DNA of 13,880 bases from positions 1 through 13,880 of the forward strand of contig CALIDR010000056.1 of the NCBI GenBank assembly GCA_938022295.1, in the 5' to 3' direction. The stretch comes from an uncultured Burkholderiaceae bacterium (GTDB taxonomy: Bacteria; Pseudomonadota; Gammaproteobacteria; Burkholderiales; Burkholderiaceae_C). Below are positions 6,578 to 13,880 of the stretch, piece after piece (position 1 is the first letter of the stretch; the number at the start of each line of letters is the position of its first letter). The translations under genes and the position numbers were made by a program. The notes below the pieces were generated by a model. It searched no databases, was not told where the DNA came from, and saw only the letters and a program-made list of their open reading frames with translations.

Positions 6578-7285
6578 TCAGCGCACCGCGCTCTCGACCT
6601 CGGGCACCGTCACGTGGCGCACGTCGCGGCCCTTGACGACGTAGATCACCGCCTCGGCGGGGTTCTTGGCGTGGTCGCCGACGCGCTCGAGCGCCTTGGC
6701 GACGAACACGAGGTCGATGCTCGACGAGATCATGCGCGGGTCTTCCATCATGTAGGTGATCAGCTTGCGCAGCAGGCCGTCGAACTCCTGGTCGATCTGG
6801 TCGTCGTGCTTGAGCACCTCGAGCGCCGCGTTGGCGTCCTGGCGCGCGAACGCGTCGAGCGCCTTGCGCAGCTGCGCGCACGCCATGTCGGCGACGTACT
6901 GCAGGTCGGCCACCGGCAGCCGCAGCCGGCTCGACACGCCGGTGTTGATCAGCCGCTGCACCGTGCGCGCGATGCGCGCCGCCTCGTCGCCCACCCGCTC
7001 GAGGTTGGCGCTGGCCTTCGAGATCGCGATCAGCAACCGCAGGTCGCTCGCCGCCGGCTGGCGCATCGCGATGATCTGCTGCATCTCGGTGTCGATCTCG
7101 ACTTCCATGTGGTTGACGCGGTCCTCCTGCTGGAGGACCTGGGTCGCCGTCTCGCCGCTGAAGTTGACCAGCGCGTAGATCGCCCGCGCGACCTGCGACT
7201 CGGCCAGCCCACCCATCTCCAGCACCCGGGAGGAGACGTCGCGCAGTTCGACGTCGAACTGCTTCATCGTGTGGGGATCCATCAT
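6578..7285 (-). CDS. phoU: Phosphate signalling protein PhoU
   Basis: A 235-residue cytoplasmic protein of two three-helix bundles that links the Pst transporter to PhoR and keeps the regulon off when phosphate is plentiful. Each bundle carries a metal-binding ExxxD motif: ERVGD at 96-100 and again at 200-204. Other typical stretches are VNHMEVEIDTEMQQIIAMRQP and DLRLLIAISKASANLERVGDEA (cited here only in part). The ATG at 7285 was chosen because AGGAG lies 7 bases upstream (7293-7297); a second ATG follows directly at 7282. The frame stays open further upstream but would overlap pstB. One oddity is a proline at 209 in HAKNPAE, where an isoleucine is usual. The gene lies 23 bases after pstB. 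Confidence 0.96.
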   Translation of the reverse strand: MMDPHTMKQFDVELRDVSSRVLEMGGLAESQVARAIYALVNFSGETATQVLQQEDRVNHMEVEIDTEMQQIIAMRQPAASDLRLLIAISKASANLERVGDEAARIARTVQRLINTGVSSRLRLPVADLQYVADMACAQLRKALDAFARQDANAALEVLKHDDQIDQEFDGLLRKLITYMMEDPRMISSSIDLVFVAKALERVGDHAKNPAEAVIYVVKGRDVRHVTVPEVESAVR

Positions 7286-7308
7286 GGTTTCGCTCCTCGG
7301 GTCGACGG

Positions 7309-8154
7309 TCAGCCGAAGCGACCGGTGATGTAGTCCTCGGTCTCCTTGCGCGCGGGCTTCATGAACAGTTCGCGCGTCGGGTTGTATTCGATCAGCTTGC
7401 CGAGGTACATGTAGGCGGTGTAGTCCGACACCCGGGCCGCCTGCTGCATGTTGTGGGTGACGATCACGATCGTGTACTTGTTCTTCAGCTCGAACAGCAG
7501 TTCCTCGACCTTGGCGGTCGAGATCGGGTCGAGCGCCGAGCACGGCTCGTCGAGCAGCAGCACCTCCGGCTCGAGCGCGATCGCGCGCGCGATCACGAGC
7601 CGCTGCTGCTGCCCGCCCGACAGGCTCAGGCCACTGGCGTCGAGGCGGTCCTTCACTTCGTCCCAAAGCGCCGCGCCGCGCAACGAGCGCTCGACCACCT
7701 CGTCGAGCTGAGCGCGGTTCGAAACGCCGAGCAGGCGCAGGCCGTAAGCCACGTTCTCGTAGATCGACTTCGGGAAAGGGTTCGGCTTCTGGAACACCAT
7801 GCCGACGCGACGCCGCAGCTGCGCGACGTTGACACTGCGGTCGTAGATGTTGCGCCCGTCCATCAGGATCTGGCCTTCGACGCGGCAACTGTCGACGAGG
7901 TCGTTCATGCGGTTGAAGCAGCGCAGCAGGGTCGACTTGCCGCAGCCGCTCGGGCCGATGAAGGCGACGACCTGGCGGCGCGGAATGTCCAGCGTGACAC
8001 CATGCAGCGCCTGCACGCTGCCGTAGAAGAGGTTGACGTTGCGCACCGACACCGCGGCCTCGTGGTCGGACACCGGCCGCGCCGGCGCGTTCGTCTCGGG
8101 TACGGCGGTCGAGATCGTCATGCGCGGCGTGGCGGCTTCGGACATGGCATTCAT
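7309..8154 (-). CDS. pstB: Phosphate ABC transporter ATP-binding protein PstB
   Basis: A 281-residue ATPase subunit that drives phosphate import through PstC-PstA. All ABC motifs are intact: Walker A GPSGCGKST (67-75), Q-loop Q122 in MVFQKPNPFP, signature LSGGQQQR (178-185), Walker B VLLLDEP (198-204) and switch histidine H234 in VTHN. The stretch FNRMNDLVDSCRVEG is typical of PstB rather than other ABC ATPases. The N-terminal 30 or so residues are a nonconserved extension; the ATG at 8154 is supported by GGAG at 8163-8166, although an ATG three codons later is possible. It follows pstA by 43 bases and precedes phoU by 23. Confidence 0.97.
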   Translation of the reverse strand: MNAMSEAATPRMTISTAVPETNAPARPVSDHEAAVSVRNVNLFYGSVQALHGVTLDIPRRQVVAFIGPSGCGKSTLLRCFNRMNDLVDSCRVEGQILMDGRNIYDRSVNVAQLRRRVGMVFQKPNPFPKSIYENVAYGLRLLGVSNRAQLDEVVERSLRGAALWDEVKDRLDASGLSLSGGQQQRLVIARAIALEPEVLLLDEPCSALDPISTAKVEELLFELKNKYTIVIVTHNMQQAARVSDYTAYMYLGKLIEYNPTRELFMKPARKETEDYITGRFG

Positions 8155-8197
8155 GAAGGGATCTCCGTTGGGCGGATGATGGCGAAGTCGGCGTCGC

Positions 8198-9853
8198 TCA
8201 GACGTTGTCGAGCCCGCGGTACTTCTCGCGCAGACGGTTGCGCAGTGCGATGGCGGTGAGGTTGAGCACCATGATCACGATCACGAGCAGCAGCGCGGTG
8301 GCATAGACCAGCGGGCGCGCGGCCTCGACGTTCGGGCTCTGGAACCCGACGTCGTAGATGTGGAAGCCCAGGTGCATGAACTTGCGCTCGAGGTGCAGGT
8401 ACGGGAAGTACTGGTCCAGCGGCAGCGCCGGTGCCAGCTTGACGACCCCGACCAGCATCAGCGGGGCCACCTCGCCGGCGGCGCGCGCCACCGCAAGGAT
8501 CAGTCCCGTCATCATCGCCGGGGTGGCCATCGGCAGCACCGTGCGCCAAAGTGTCTCGGCCTTCGTCGCACCAAGCGCCAGGCTGCCTTCGCGCACCGAG
8601 CGCGGCACGCGTGCCAGGCCCTCCTCGGTGGCGACGATGACCACCGGCAGCGTCAGGATCGCCAGCGTCAGCGAGGCCCACAGGATGCCCGGGCTGCCGA
8701 AGGTCGGCGCCGGCAGCGCCTCGGGAAAGAACAGCTGGTCGATGTTGCCGCCCAGAAAATACACGAAGAAGCCGAGGCCGAACACGCCGTAGACGATCGA
8801 CGGCACGCCCGCGAGGTTGTTGACCGAGATGCGGATCGTGCGGATCAGCGGCCCCTGCTTCGCGTACTCGCGCATGTAGATCGCGGCCATGACACCGAAT
8901 GGCGTGACGATGACCGACATGATGAGCACCATCATCACCGTGCCGAAGATCGCCGGGAAGATGCCGCCCTCGGTGTTGGCCTCGCGCGGGTCGTCGGTGA
9001 CGAACTCGCCGAGCTTGTGGAAGTAGTGGCGGATCTTCTGTCCGACGTTCATCTCGTTGGCACGATAGACGTCAGCCACGATCGCGAGCTTGATCTCGAC
9101 TTCCTTGCCATCCTGCACTTCGGCGACGACGGTGTCGCGCGCGATGTCTGCGCGCAGCTGCTGCAAATCAGCCTGCAGCACGGCGAAGCGCTCGTCGAGC
9201 GCCTTCTTGCGTTCTTCCAGCCTCGCTTCGCGCTCGGCGTTCAACTGCCCGCGTAGCTCGAGGCGCCGACGCTCGAGGCGAAGCTGCTCGAGCCGGTAGT
9301 TGACGTCGCCGATGTCGTGCTTCTCGATCGCGAGGATGCGCCTGAACAGGCCGTTGGCGCGCTCGAAGCGCTCGAGCAGCACCGGCCAGGCCGCGTCGCC
9401 GGTGGCGACCACGTTGCCGTTCTCTTTCACCGCGCGGAGGTGGCCGTAGAAGTTGCCCCATTCGCGGCGCTCGATCGTCAGCAGGTCGTTCGGGTACGTG
9501 AACTCGCCGAGCAGCGGCACTGGCAGCCAGCGGAAATCGACGCCGGTGAGATCGCGGTTGCCGAACTTGACGAGCACGCGGTCGACGAACGCGGCATCGG
9601 TGCCGAGCTTGAAGCCGGCTTCCTCGAGACGGCGTACCGCGACTTCCTCGCGGTCACGAATCTCGCCGATGATGCGTACCTTCGAGCCGTCTTTCTCGAC
9701 GAAAGTCGTCTCCACGACCGGGCTGGGCCAGAAGTGGCCGAGGCCGCGCAGGGCGGTCATCGCCAGCACGCCGGCGACCATCACGACGCACAACGCCACC
9801 GCGCCGGCGGTCAGCCAGATCCACGGCGATCCGCTCTTGATCCAATCACGCAT
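8198..9853 (-). CDS. pstA: Phosphate ABC transporter permease PstA, long form
   Basis: A 551-residue inner-membrane permease subunit; the E. coli protein has about 296 residues. One membrane segment lies at about 11-34. A hydrophilic insert of about 260 residues follows (40-300), predicted to be periplasmic. The permease core then runs from about 300 to the end. The core contains the EAA-type coupling region EGSLALGATKAETLWRTVLP (422-441) that docks on PstB. Residues about 183-242 are dense in Leu, Glu and Arg with heptad-like spacing, indicating a coiled coil. Similar enlarged PstA proteins occur in Pseudomonas and other proteobacteria, so the length is not an assembly error. GGGAG at 9863-9867 precedes the ATG. 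The gene lies 21 bases after pstC. The role of the insert is unknown to me. Confidence 0.93.
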   Translation of the reverse strand: MRDWIKSGSPWIWLTAGAVALCVVMVAGVLAMTALRGLGHFWPSPVVETTFVEKDGSKVRIIGEIRDREEVAVRRLEEAGFKLGTDAAFVDRVLVKFGNRDLTGVDFRWLPVPLLGEFTYPNDLLTIERREWGNFYGHLRAVKENGNVVATGDAAWPVLLERFERANGLFRRILAIEKHDIGDVNYRLEQLRLERRRLELRGQLNAEREARLEERKKALDERFAVLQADLQQLRADIARDTVVAEVQDGKEVEIKLAIVADVYRANEMNVGQKIRHYFHKLGEFVTDDPREANTEGGIFPAIFGTVMMVLIMSVIVTPFGVMAAIYMREYAKQGPLIRTIRISVNNLAGVPSIVYGVFGLGFFVYFLGGNIDQLFFPEALPAPTFGSPGILWASLTLAILTLPVVIVATEEGLARVPRSVREGSLALGATKAETLWRTVLPMATPAMMTGLILAVARAAGEVAPLMLVGVVKLAPALPLDQYFPYLHLERKFMHLGFHIYDVGFQSPNVEAARPLVYATALLLVIVIMVLNLTAIALRNRLREKYRGLDNV

Positions 9854-9874
9854 GATGGTGCTCTCCCGAGGCCC

Positions 9875-12142
9875 TCAGACCGTCTGGTACTTCTCGCGCA
9901 AACGCTGGCGGACGATCTCGGCCGCGGTGTTGACGACGAAGGTGAACACGAACAGCACGAGCGCCGACAGGAACAGCAGACGGTAGTGCGTCTCGCCGAC
10001 GCCGGCCTCGGGCATCTCGACACCGATGTTGGCCGACAGCGTACGGAAGCCCGTGAACAGGCTGAAGTTCATCACCGCCGTGTTGCCCGTGGCCATCAGC
10101 ACGATCATCGTCTCGCCCACCGCGCGGCCGAGGCCGATCATGACCGCCGAAAAGATGCCGGGGCTTGCCGTGGGCATCACGACGCCCATCAGCGTCTGCC
10201 ACGGGGTCGCGCCGAGCGCCAGCGAGCCGGAGGTCAGGCTCTTGGGCACGCTGAAGATCGCGTCCTCGGCGATCGAGAAGATCGTCGGCGTCACCGCGAA
10301 GCCCATCGCGATGCCCACGACCAGCGAGTTGCGCTGCTCGAAGTCGATGCCGGCGACGTTGCTGAGCCAGTTCGGCATGTCGCCGCCGAAGAACGCCGCC
10401 TCCACCGGGTGGCCGAGCTGCATGAACAGCCACAGCAGCACCATGATGAAGGGGATCAGGATCGCCGCTTCCCACCCCGCTCCGATGCGCTGCTTGAAGC
10501 CCTCGGGCAGCAGGTGCCATGCGTAGGCGGCGATCACGAACGACAGCGGCATCAGCAGCAGCGCCATCAGCACGCCGGCCAGGTTGTTTTCGACGAACGG
10601 CGCGAGCCACAGTCCGGCGAGGAAGCCCAGGATCACGGTGGGCAGCGCCTCCATCACCTCGATCGTCGGCTTGACGATCTGCCGCATGCGCGGCGCCATG
10701 AAGTAGGCGGTGAAGATGGCACCGAGGATGGCCAGCGGCACCGCCACCGCCATCGCGTACGTGGCGGCCTTGATGGTGCCGAAGGTCAGCGGCGCGAGGC
10801 TGAACTTCGGCTCGAAGTCGGAGTGCCCCGCCGACGACTGCCACACGTAGTCCGGGTGCTCGTAGCTCTCGTACCACACCTTTTGCCACAGGGCTTCGAA
10901 CGACACTTCAGGGAAGTCGTTGTGCACCGCCGCCACGTGCAAGCGGCCTTTGGCGTCCTGGGCCAGGTAGCCGTTGCCTCGGTGCGGGATGCCGACCGAC
11001 ACCAGGGGCTGGTCCGACAGCTTTTCGACGAACAGAAGCCGCCTCGACGTCGCGAAGTAGCTGCCGAAATTTCCGGCCTGGTCGCCGACGACGAAAGCCT
11101 TGCGGAAAAACTCCGGCGCGATCGAGACGATCGGCGCCGGCATCGGCGTGAACTCACGGATCTTCCTGAGGTCGAAATCGGCGCCGTCGCGGCGCACGAG
11201 GAACCATTGCGAGAGACTGCCTTTGTCGGTGCCGAACACCAGCGAGTAGCCCCCGCTGAGGATCGTCATCGCGGTGACGCGCTCGCCGGCCGGCGCGACC
11301 TCGACCGTCTCGACACGACGCGGCGCGCTCTTGTTGGAAATGTCGAAGCGCGTCAGCGAGCGGTCGCCGTGCAGCACGTAGAGTTCGCGCTGTTTCCACT
11401 CGACGATCATGTCGCGAATGTCGGCGGGCACCGGCGAGATTTCGGCGTTCTGCACCTCGCTCTTGGTTTCGCCAGTCATCAGGTTCGTCGTCACACTGAC
11501 GGACGAGACCAGCAGCCGGCCGTCGACCGTGCGCGCGACGATCGTCGTGCCGTCTTCGTTGTGCTCGATCGCCAGCCGGTCGATGGCAGCGCCCCGCTCG
11601 TCGACGACGAGCGGCTGATCGCCGAGGGGATACTCGATGTCCGGCGTGATCAGACGCTTGCCGCCGGGAAACGTCACGTTGTAAACGTGTTTGGCGAGCA
11701 CCACACGGCCATTCGACAAGCCGTAGGCAAAGGTGTAGCCGCGACGCTCGCCCGCCGCCATCGACGTGATCTGCACACCGTCCCCGACCGCAAGACGCTT
11801 GCGTGCAATCTCACCGCCGTCGCCGAAACGGAAGAACACCGCCTCGCCGGCCGAGTCGAAGCGCACGCCGATTTCGCGCTGCTCTTCGCTTGCCAGCAAT
11901 CCTGTCGTCGTGTCGGCTGCGCCAGGCAGGGCGTAGGTCGCGCGAGCCTCGATATCCGGCGGCACGAAAATCGGCACGACGACGCTGGCCAGGTAGAAGA
12001 AGATGGCCGTGATCGCGACGATGACGCCGATGCCGCCCGCGGACATCGTGCTTTTGAACAGCCGGTCGAGCAGCAGCCGGCGCCCCATGGCGCGGTCGAC
12101 GCTCTCGCGAACGGTGCCGGTGACGGGGGCGCTGGTGCTCAT
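9875..12142 (-). CDS. pstC: Phosphate ABC transporter permease PstC, long form (COG4590-like)
   Basis: A 755-residue permease, more than twice the usual PstC length of about 320. A membrane segment at about 36-60 is followed by a hydrophilic region of about 395 residues (61-455), predicted to be periplasmic. The permease core comes next, with the coupling region GSLALGATPWQTLMGVVMP (639-657) and VGETMIVLMATGN. The insert contains recurrent turn-plus-strand units (SNGRVVLA near 143, DGRLLVSS near 207, DKGSLSQW near 306, DQAGNFGS near 354, DAKGRLHV near 396) suggestive of a beta-propeller. Long PstC proteins of this kind are known from Pseudomonas and relatives. The ATG at 12142 was chosen because GAGGGA lies just upstream; the open frame extends 12 codons further without support. 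It follows the lipoprotein gene by 78 bases. Confidence 0.93.
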   Translation of the reverse strand: MSTSAPVTGTVRESVDRAMGRRLLLDRLFKSTMSAGGIGVIVAITAIFFYLASVVVPIFVPPDIEARATYALPGAADTTTGLLASEEQREIGVRFDSAGEAVFFRFGDGGEIARKRLAVGDGVQITSMAAGERRGYTFAYGLSNGRVVLAKHVYNVTFPGGKRLITPDIEYPLGDQPLVVDERGAAIDRLAIEHNEDGTTIVARTVDGRLLVSSVSVTTNLMTGETKSEVQNAEISPVPADIRDMIVEWKQRELYVLHGDRSLTRFDISNKSAPRRVETVEVAPAGERVTAMTILSGGYSLVFGTDKGSLSQWFLVRRDGADFDLRKIREFTPMPAPIVSIAPEFFRKAFVVGDQAGNFGSYFATSRRLLFVEKLSDQPLVSVGIPHRGNGYLAQDAKGRLHVAAVHNDFPEVSFEALWQKVWYESYEHPDYVWQSSAGHSDFEPKFSLAPLTFGTIKAATYAMAVAVPLAILGAIFTAYFMAPRMRQIVKPTIEVMEALPTVILGFLAGLWLAPFVENNLAGVLMALLLMPLSFVIAAYAWHLLPEGFKQRIGAGWEAAILIPFIMVLLWLFMQLGHPVEAAFFGGDMPNWLSNVAGIDFEQRNSLVVGIAMGFAVTPTIFSIAEDAIFSVPKSLTSGSLALGATPWQTLMGVVMPTASPGIFSAVMIGLGRAVGETMIVLMATGNTAVMNFSLFTGFRTLSANIGVEMPEAGVGETHYRLLFLSALVLFVFTFVVNTAAEIVRQRLREKYQTV

Positions 12143-12171
12143 CGGTATCCCTCGGTGCAAACGAAACCGCG

Positions 12172-12197
12172 GGCCCATGCCGTGTCGGCAACGGGCC
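12172..12197 (-). other. Stem-loop between the lipoprotein gene and pstC
   Basis: GGCCC (12172-12176) pairs with GGGCC (12193-12197), and TGCCG (12178-12182) pairs with CGGCA (12186-12190). This forms a 10-bp stem with a 1/2-base internal bulge and a 3-base loop. In the operon transcript it is followed by a moderately T-rich stretch (TTTCGTTT) five bases later. A partial terminator or an mRNA processing site is possible; neither is proven. Confidence 0.4.
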
Positions 12198-12220
12198 GGC
12201 GGTGCGGGCGAAGCCCTGCT

Positions 12221-12829
12221 TTACTTCTTGTCTTTGCGCAGTGCGGCAAAGCGGTCGATCGTGACCTGCGGGCGGCCTTTCTTGAAGCCGGCGCTGTCGA
12301 CGACCCACACCAGCGTGGCACCGCCGGGGCCGGTGCCGATGTCCGTGAAGCTGTACGGCACCTCCCCGGAGCCGATGAATTCCTTCATGACCTTCAGGTC
12401 ACTGAACACGTAGTACCGGCCGTTCTTGAACACCTCGCCGTAGAAATCGTCGGCCGGCGGCAGCTTCGCGTCGAAGACCTGCTCGGCCACGCTCGGCTTG
12501 CCGGACTTGACGTCGTCGTTGGTGATGCCGAACACGAGCGTCGAACCCATCGGGCTCCCCCCGATGCGCGTGCGCGTGAGGGCGACCTCCCTGTGCTCGA
12601 GGAACTGGAAATAGTTGGCCACATCCCCGAAGGCGTACATGCGTCCGTCCTCGGGCAGCACGACGAAGTAGTGCTTGGCGGCCGTCATCGCGGCAGGGGC
12701 AACAGCGGCCGGCGCAGGCGCAGGCGCCGGCTTGGGCGCCGGTGCCGGAGGCTGGGTTCCGGCGCACGCAGCCAGCACGAACGCGACGGCCACGGGGGCG
12801 ACCGAACGCAGGCGAATCGACGTAGTCAT
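12221..12829 (-). CDS. Unrecognised lipoprotein with a tandemly duplicated domain, inside the pst operon
   Basis: A 202-residue protein that I cannot assign to a known family. The N-terminus is a clear lipoprotein signal: basic residues, a hydrophobic run, and the lipobox LAAC with the acylated cysteine at 22. A Pro/Ala-rich tether follows (about 27-47). The rest consists of two copies of one domain at residues 54-119 and 129-194. They align without gaps at a 75-residue offset with 21 of 66 identities, including GR, YxFxD, EV, TxIG, TLV and KxGxP. The ATG at 12829 has GGAG 10 bases upstream, and the stop is TAA. It lies between pstS and pstC, 118 bases after the former and 78 before the latter, so a role at the periplasmic face of the Pst transporter or in outer-membrane anchoring is plausible but inferred. 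The residue after the cysteine is Ala, which does not suggest inner-membrane retention. Confidence 0.85.
   Translation of the reverse strand: MTTSIRLRSVAPVAVAFVLAACAGTQPPAPAPKPAPAPAPAAVAPAAMTAAKHYFVVLPEDGRMYAFGDVANYFQFLEHREVALTRTRIGGSPMGSTLVFGITNDDVKSGKPSVAEQVFDAKLPPADDFYGEVFKNGRYYVFSDLKVMKEFIGSGEVPYSFTDIGTGPGGATLVWVVDSAGFKKGRPQVTIDRFAALRKDKK
12711..12750. repeat. GGCGCA/GGCGCC-like hexamer tract encoding the Pro/Ala tether
   Basis: Degenerate six-base units (GGCGCA, GGCGCC, GGTGCC) recur on the plus strand and encode alternating Ala-Pro in the lipoprotein linker. Units are imperfect, so length variation by slippage is possible but not indicated. Confidence 0.5.
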
Positions 12830-12866
12830 GAATGGAATGCTCCGCAAGTGGATGGGGTGACTGGTG

Positions 12867-12909
12867 ACGCCACCGAGCCCACGATGGCCGTGGTCGGGCT
12901 CGGCGGCGT
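12867..12909 (-). other. Long inverted repeat in the pstS-lipoprotein gap
   Basis: The arms 12867-12880 and 12896-12909 pair at 13 of 14 positions (five pairs, one A/C mismatch, then CCGAGCCC against GGGCTCGG) around a 15-base loop. On the operon transcript it starts 38 bases after the pstS stop and has no T-tract after it. Hairpins after the binding-protein gene of ABC transporter operons commonly stabilise that message so that more binding protein than permease is made; that role fits here but is inferred. Confidence 0.6.
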
Positions 12910-12947
12910 GCCGCTGGCGCCTCACGCCGGCAGGCGCATCGGCAGCG

Positions 12948-13880
12948 TCACTTGGACAGCATCTCCTCGGCACGCGCGGCCACCGTGGCCGGCAGCGGCA
13001 CGAAACCGTCCTTGACGACGACCTGCTGGCCGACTTGCGAGTGCACCATCTTGAAGAACTCGCGCTCGAGCGGCGGCAACGGCTGGCCCGGCTTCTTGTT
13101 GACGTAGACGTACAGCACACGCGCGAGCGGGTACGTGCCGTCGATGGCGTGGACGGCGTCGGCCTCGACGAAAGGCTCACCCTTCTTCTTCGACAGCGGC
13201 AGCGCGCGCACACCCGAGGTCTTGTAGCCGATACCCGAGTAGCCGATCGCGTTGAGCTGCGTCGTCACGCTCTGCACGACCGACGCCGAACCCGGCTGCT
13301 CGGCGACGTTGCGCTTGAAGTCGCCCTTGCACAGCGCGACGTCCTTGAAGTAACCGTAGGTGCCCGACACCGAATTGCGGCTGTACATCGCGATGTCGCG
13401 GTTGGCCCACTCACCCGTCATGCCGACCTGGCCCCACTTCGAGATGTCGGTCGGGTAGCCACACTTGCGGCCGACCGAGAAGATGGCGTCGACTTCCTCG
13501 ATGCTCAGGCCACGGATCGGGTTGTCTTTGTTGACGTAGACCGCGAGCGCGTCGATCGCCACCGGCACGGCGGTCGGCTTGTAGCCGTGCTTCTTCTCGA
13601 AGCCCTCGATCTCCTTGGCGTTCATCACGCGGCTCATCGGCCCGAAGTTGGAGGCGCCCTCGGTCAGCGCCGGCGGCGCGGTCGACGAGCCGGCACCCTG
13701 GATCTGGATGTTGACGTTCGGATATAGGCGCTTGAATTCCTCGGCCCAAAGCGTCATCAGGTTGTTCAGAGTGTCCGAGCCGACACTCGTGAAGTTGCCG
13801 GACACGCCGGCAGCCTTCTGGTAGACGGGCAGCTTGGGGTCGACCTGGACGGCTTGCGCGAGAGCGCCTTGCGACAGAAA
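12948..13880 (-). CDS. pstS: Periplasmic phosphate-binding protein PstS (start lies beyond the right edge)
   Basis: The frame is open to the window edge: 310 residues and the stop are visible, and only part of the signal peptide is missing. The first visible residues FLSQGALAQA look like the end of a Sec signal with signal peptidase I cleavage after ALAQA. The mature protein would start VQVDPKLP. Phosphate-binding elements typical of PstS are present: SGNFTSVGSDTL, QGAGSSTAPPALTEGASNFG with PMSR following, and RNSVSGTYGYF. Two cysteines (in GRKCGYP and ALCKGDF) could form a disulfide. A GTG inside this sequence (13805) is not the true start because it would remove the signal peptide and the first strand. 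It is the first visible gene of the operon; any Pho box would lie to the right of the window. Confidence 0.95.
   Translation of the reverse strand, partial: FLSQGALAQAVQVDPKLPVYQKAAGVSGNFTSVGSDTLNNLMTLWAEEFKRLYPNVNIQIQGAGSSTAPPALTEGASNFGPMSRVMNAKEIEGFEKKHGYKPTAVPVAIDALAVYVNKDNPIRGLSIEEVDAIFSVGRKCGYPTDISKWGQVGMTGEWANRDIAMYSRNSVSGTYGYFKDVALCKGDFKRNVAEQPGSASVVQSVTTQLNAIGYSGIGYKTSGVRALPLSKKKGEPFVEADAVHAIDGTYPLARVLYVYVNKKPGQPLPPLEREFFKMVHSQVGQQVVVKDGFVPLPATVAARAEEMLSK

Noticed and set aside
6553..12947. Pho boxes in gaps inside the pst operon
   Set aside because: I looked for CTGTCAT-type direct repeats in each gap and saw none; the regulatory site is expected upstream of pstS, outside the window.
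9317..13015. A plus-strand open frame of 1232 codons opposite pstS, the lipoprotein gene, pstC and pstA
   Set aside because: It spans four well-supported minus-strand genes in opposite orientation. Its translation is a low-complexity Arg/His/Asp/Ala mix, the usual shadow of high-GC coding DNA.

Overview
The window reads as a chromosomal segment of a high-GC betaproteobacterium, most likely of the order Burkholderiales (Rubrivivax/Leptothrix/Methylibium-like). This is inferred from the strong G/C third-position bias, the trxA-rho-rpmE2 block, and a pst-phoU-phoB-phoR operon with oversized PstC and PstA permeases. Nothing here suggests a mobile element, tRNA, rRNA or CRISPR array; it looks like core genome.

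Left part (1-2756). A minus-strand gene runs off the left edge and resembles the N-terminus of the AddB-like 'inactivated helicase'/PD-(D/E)XK nuclease protein. Divergent from it are trxA (thioredoxin), rho (transcription terminator) and rpmE2 (type B ribosomal protein L31), closed by a clear Rho-independent terminator. A perfect TATAAT overlaps the trxA stop codon. It is followed at the predicted rho transcript start by a nearly perfect 26-base palindrome, so the 214-base rho leader probably begins with a very stable hairpin.

Middle (2798-4474). A plus-strand polytopic membrane protein with GT-C (ArnT/PMT-like) features converges on the phosphate operon.

Right part (4488-13880, all minus strand; transcription order right to left). 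The order is pstS (its first codons lie beyond the window), an unrecognised lipoprotein, pstC, pstA, pstB, phoU, phoB, phoR. Together these encode high-affinity phosphate import (PstS binds, PstCA form the channel, PstB supplies ATP hydrolysis), the PhoU link to signalling, and the PhoR/PhoB two-component system that senses phosphate starvation. The genes are closely spaced (13-78 bases), except for a 118-base gap after pstS that holds a 13-bp-arm hairpin.

The most interesting part is the periplasmic side of this transporter. PstC carries an insert of about 395 residues with propeller-like repeats. PstA carries an insert of about 260 residues with a long coiled coil. Between pstS and pstC sits a 202-residue lipoprotein made of two tandem copies of one domain (21 of 66 residues identical, no gaps), which I cannot assign to a known family. 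An elaborated periplasmic Pst assembly is an inference from this arrangement.
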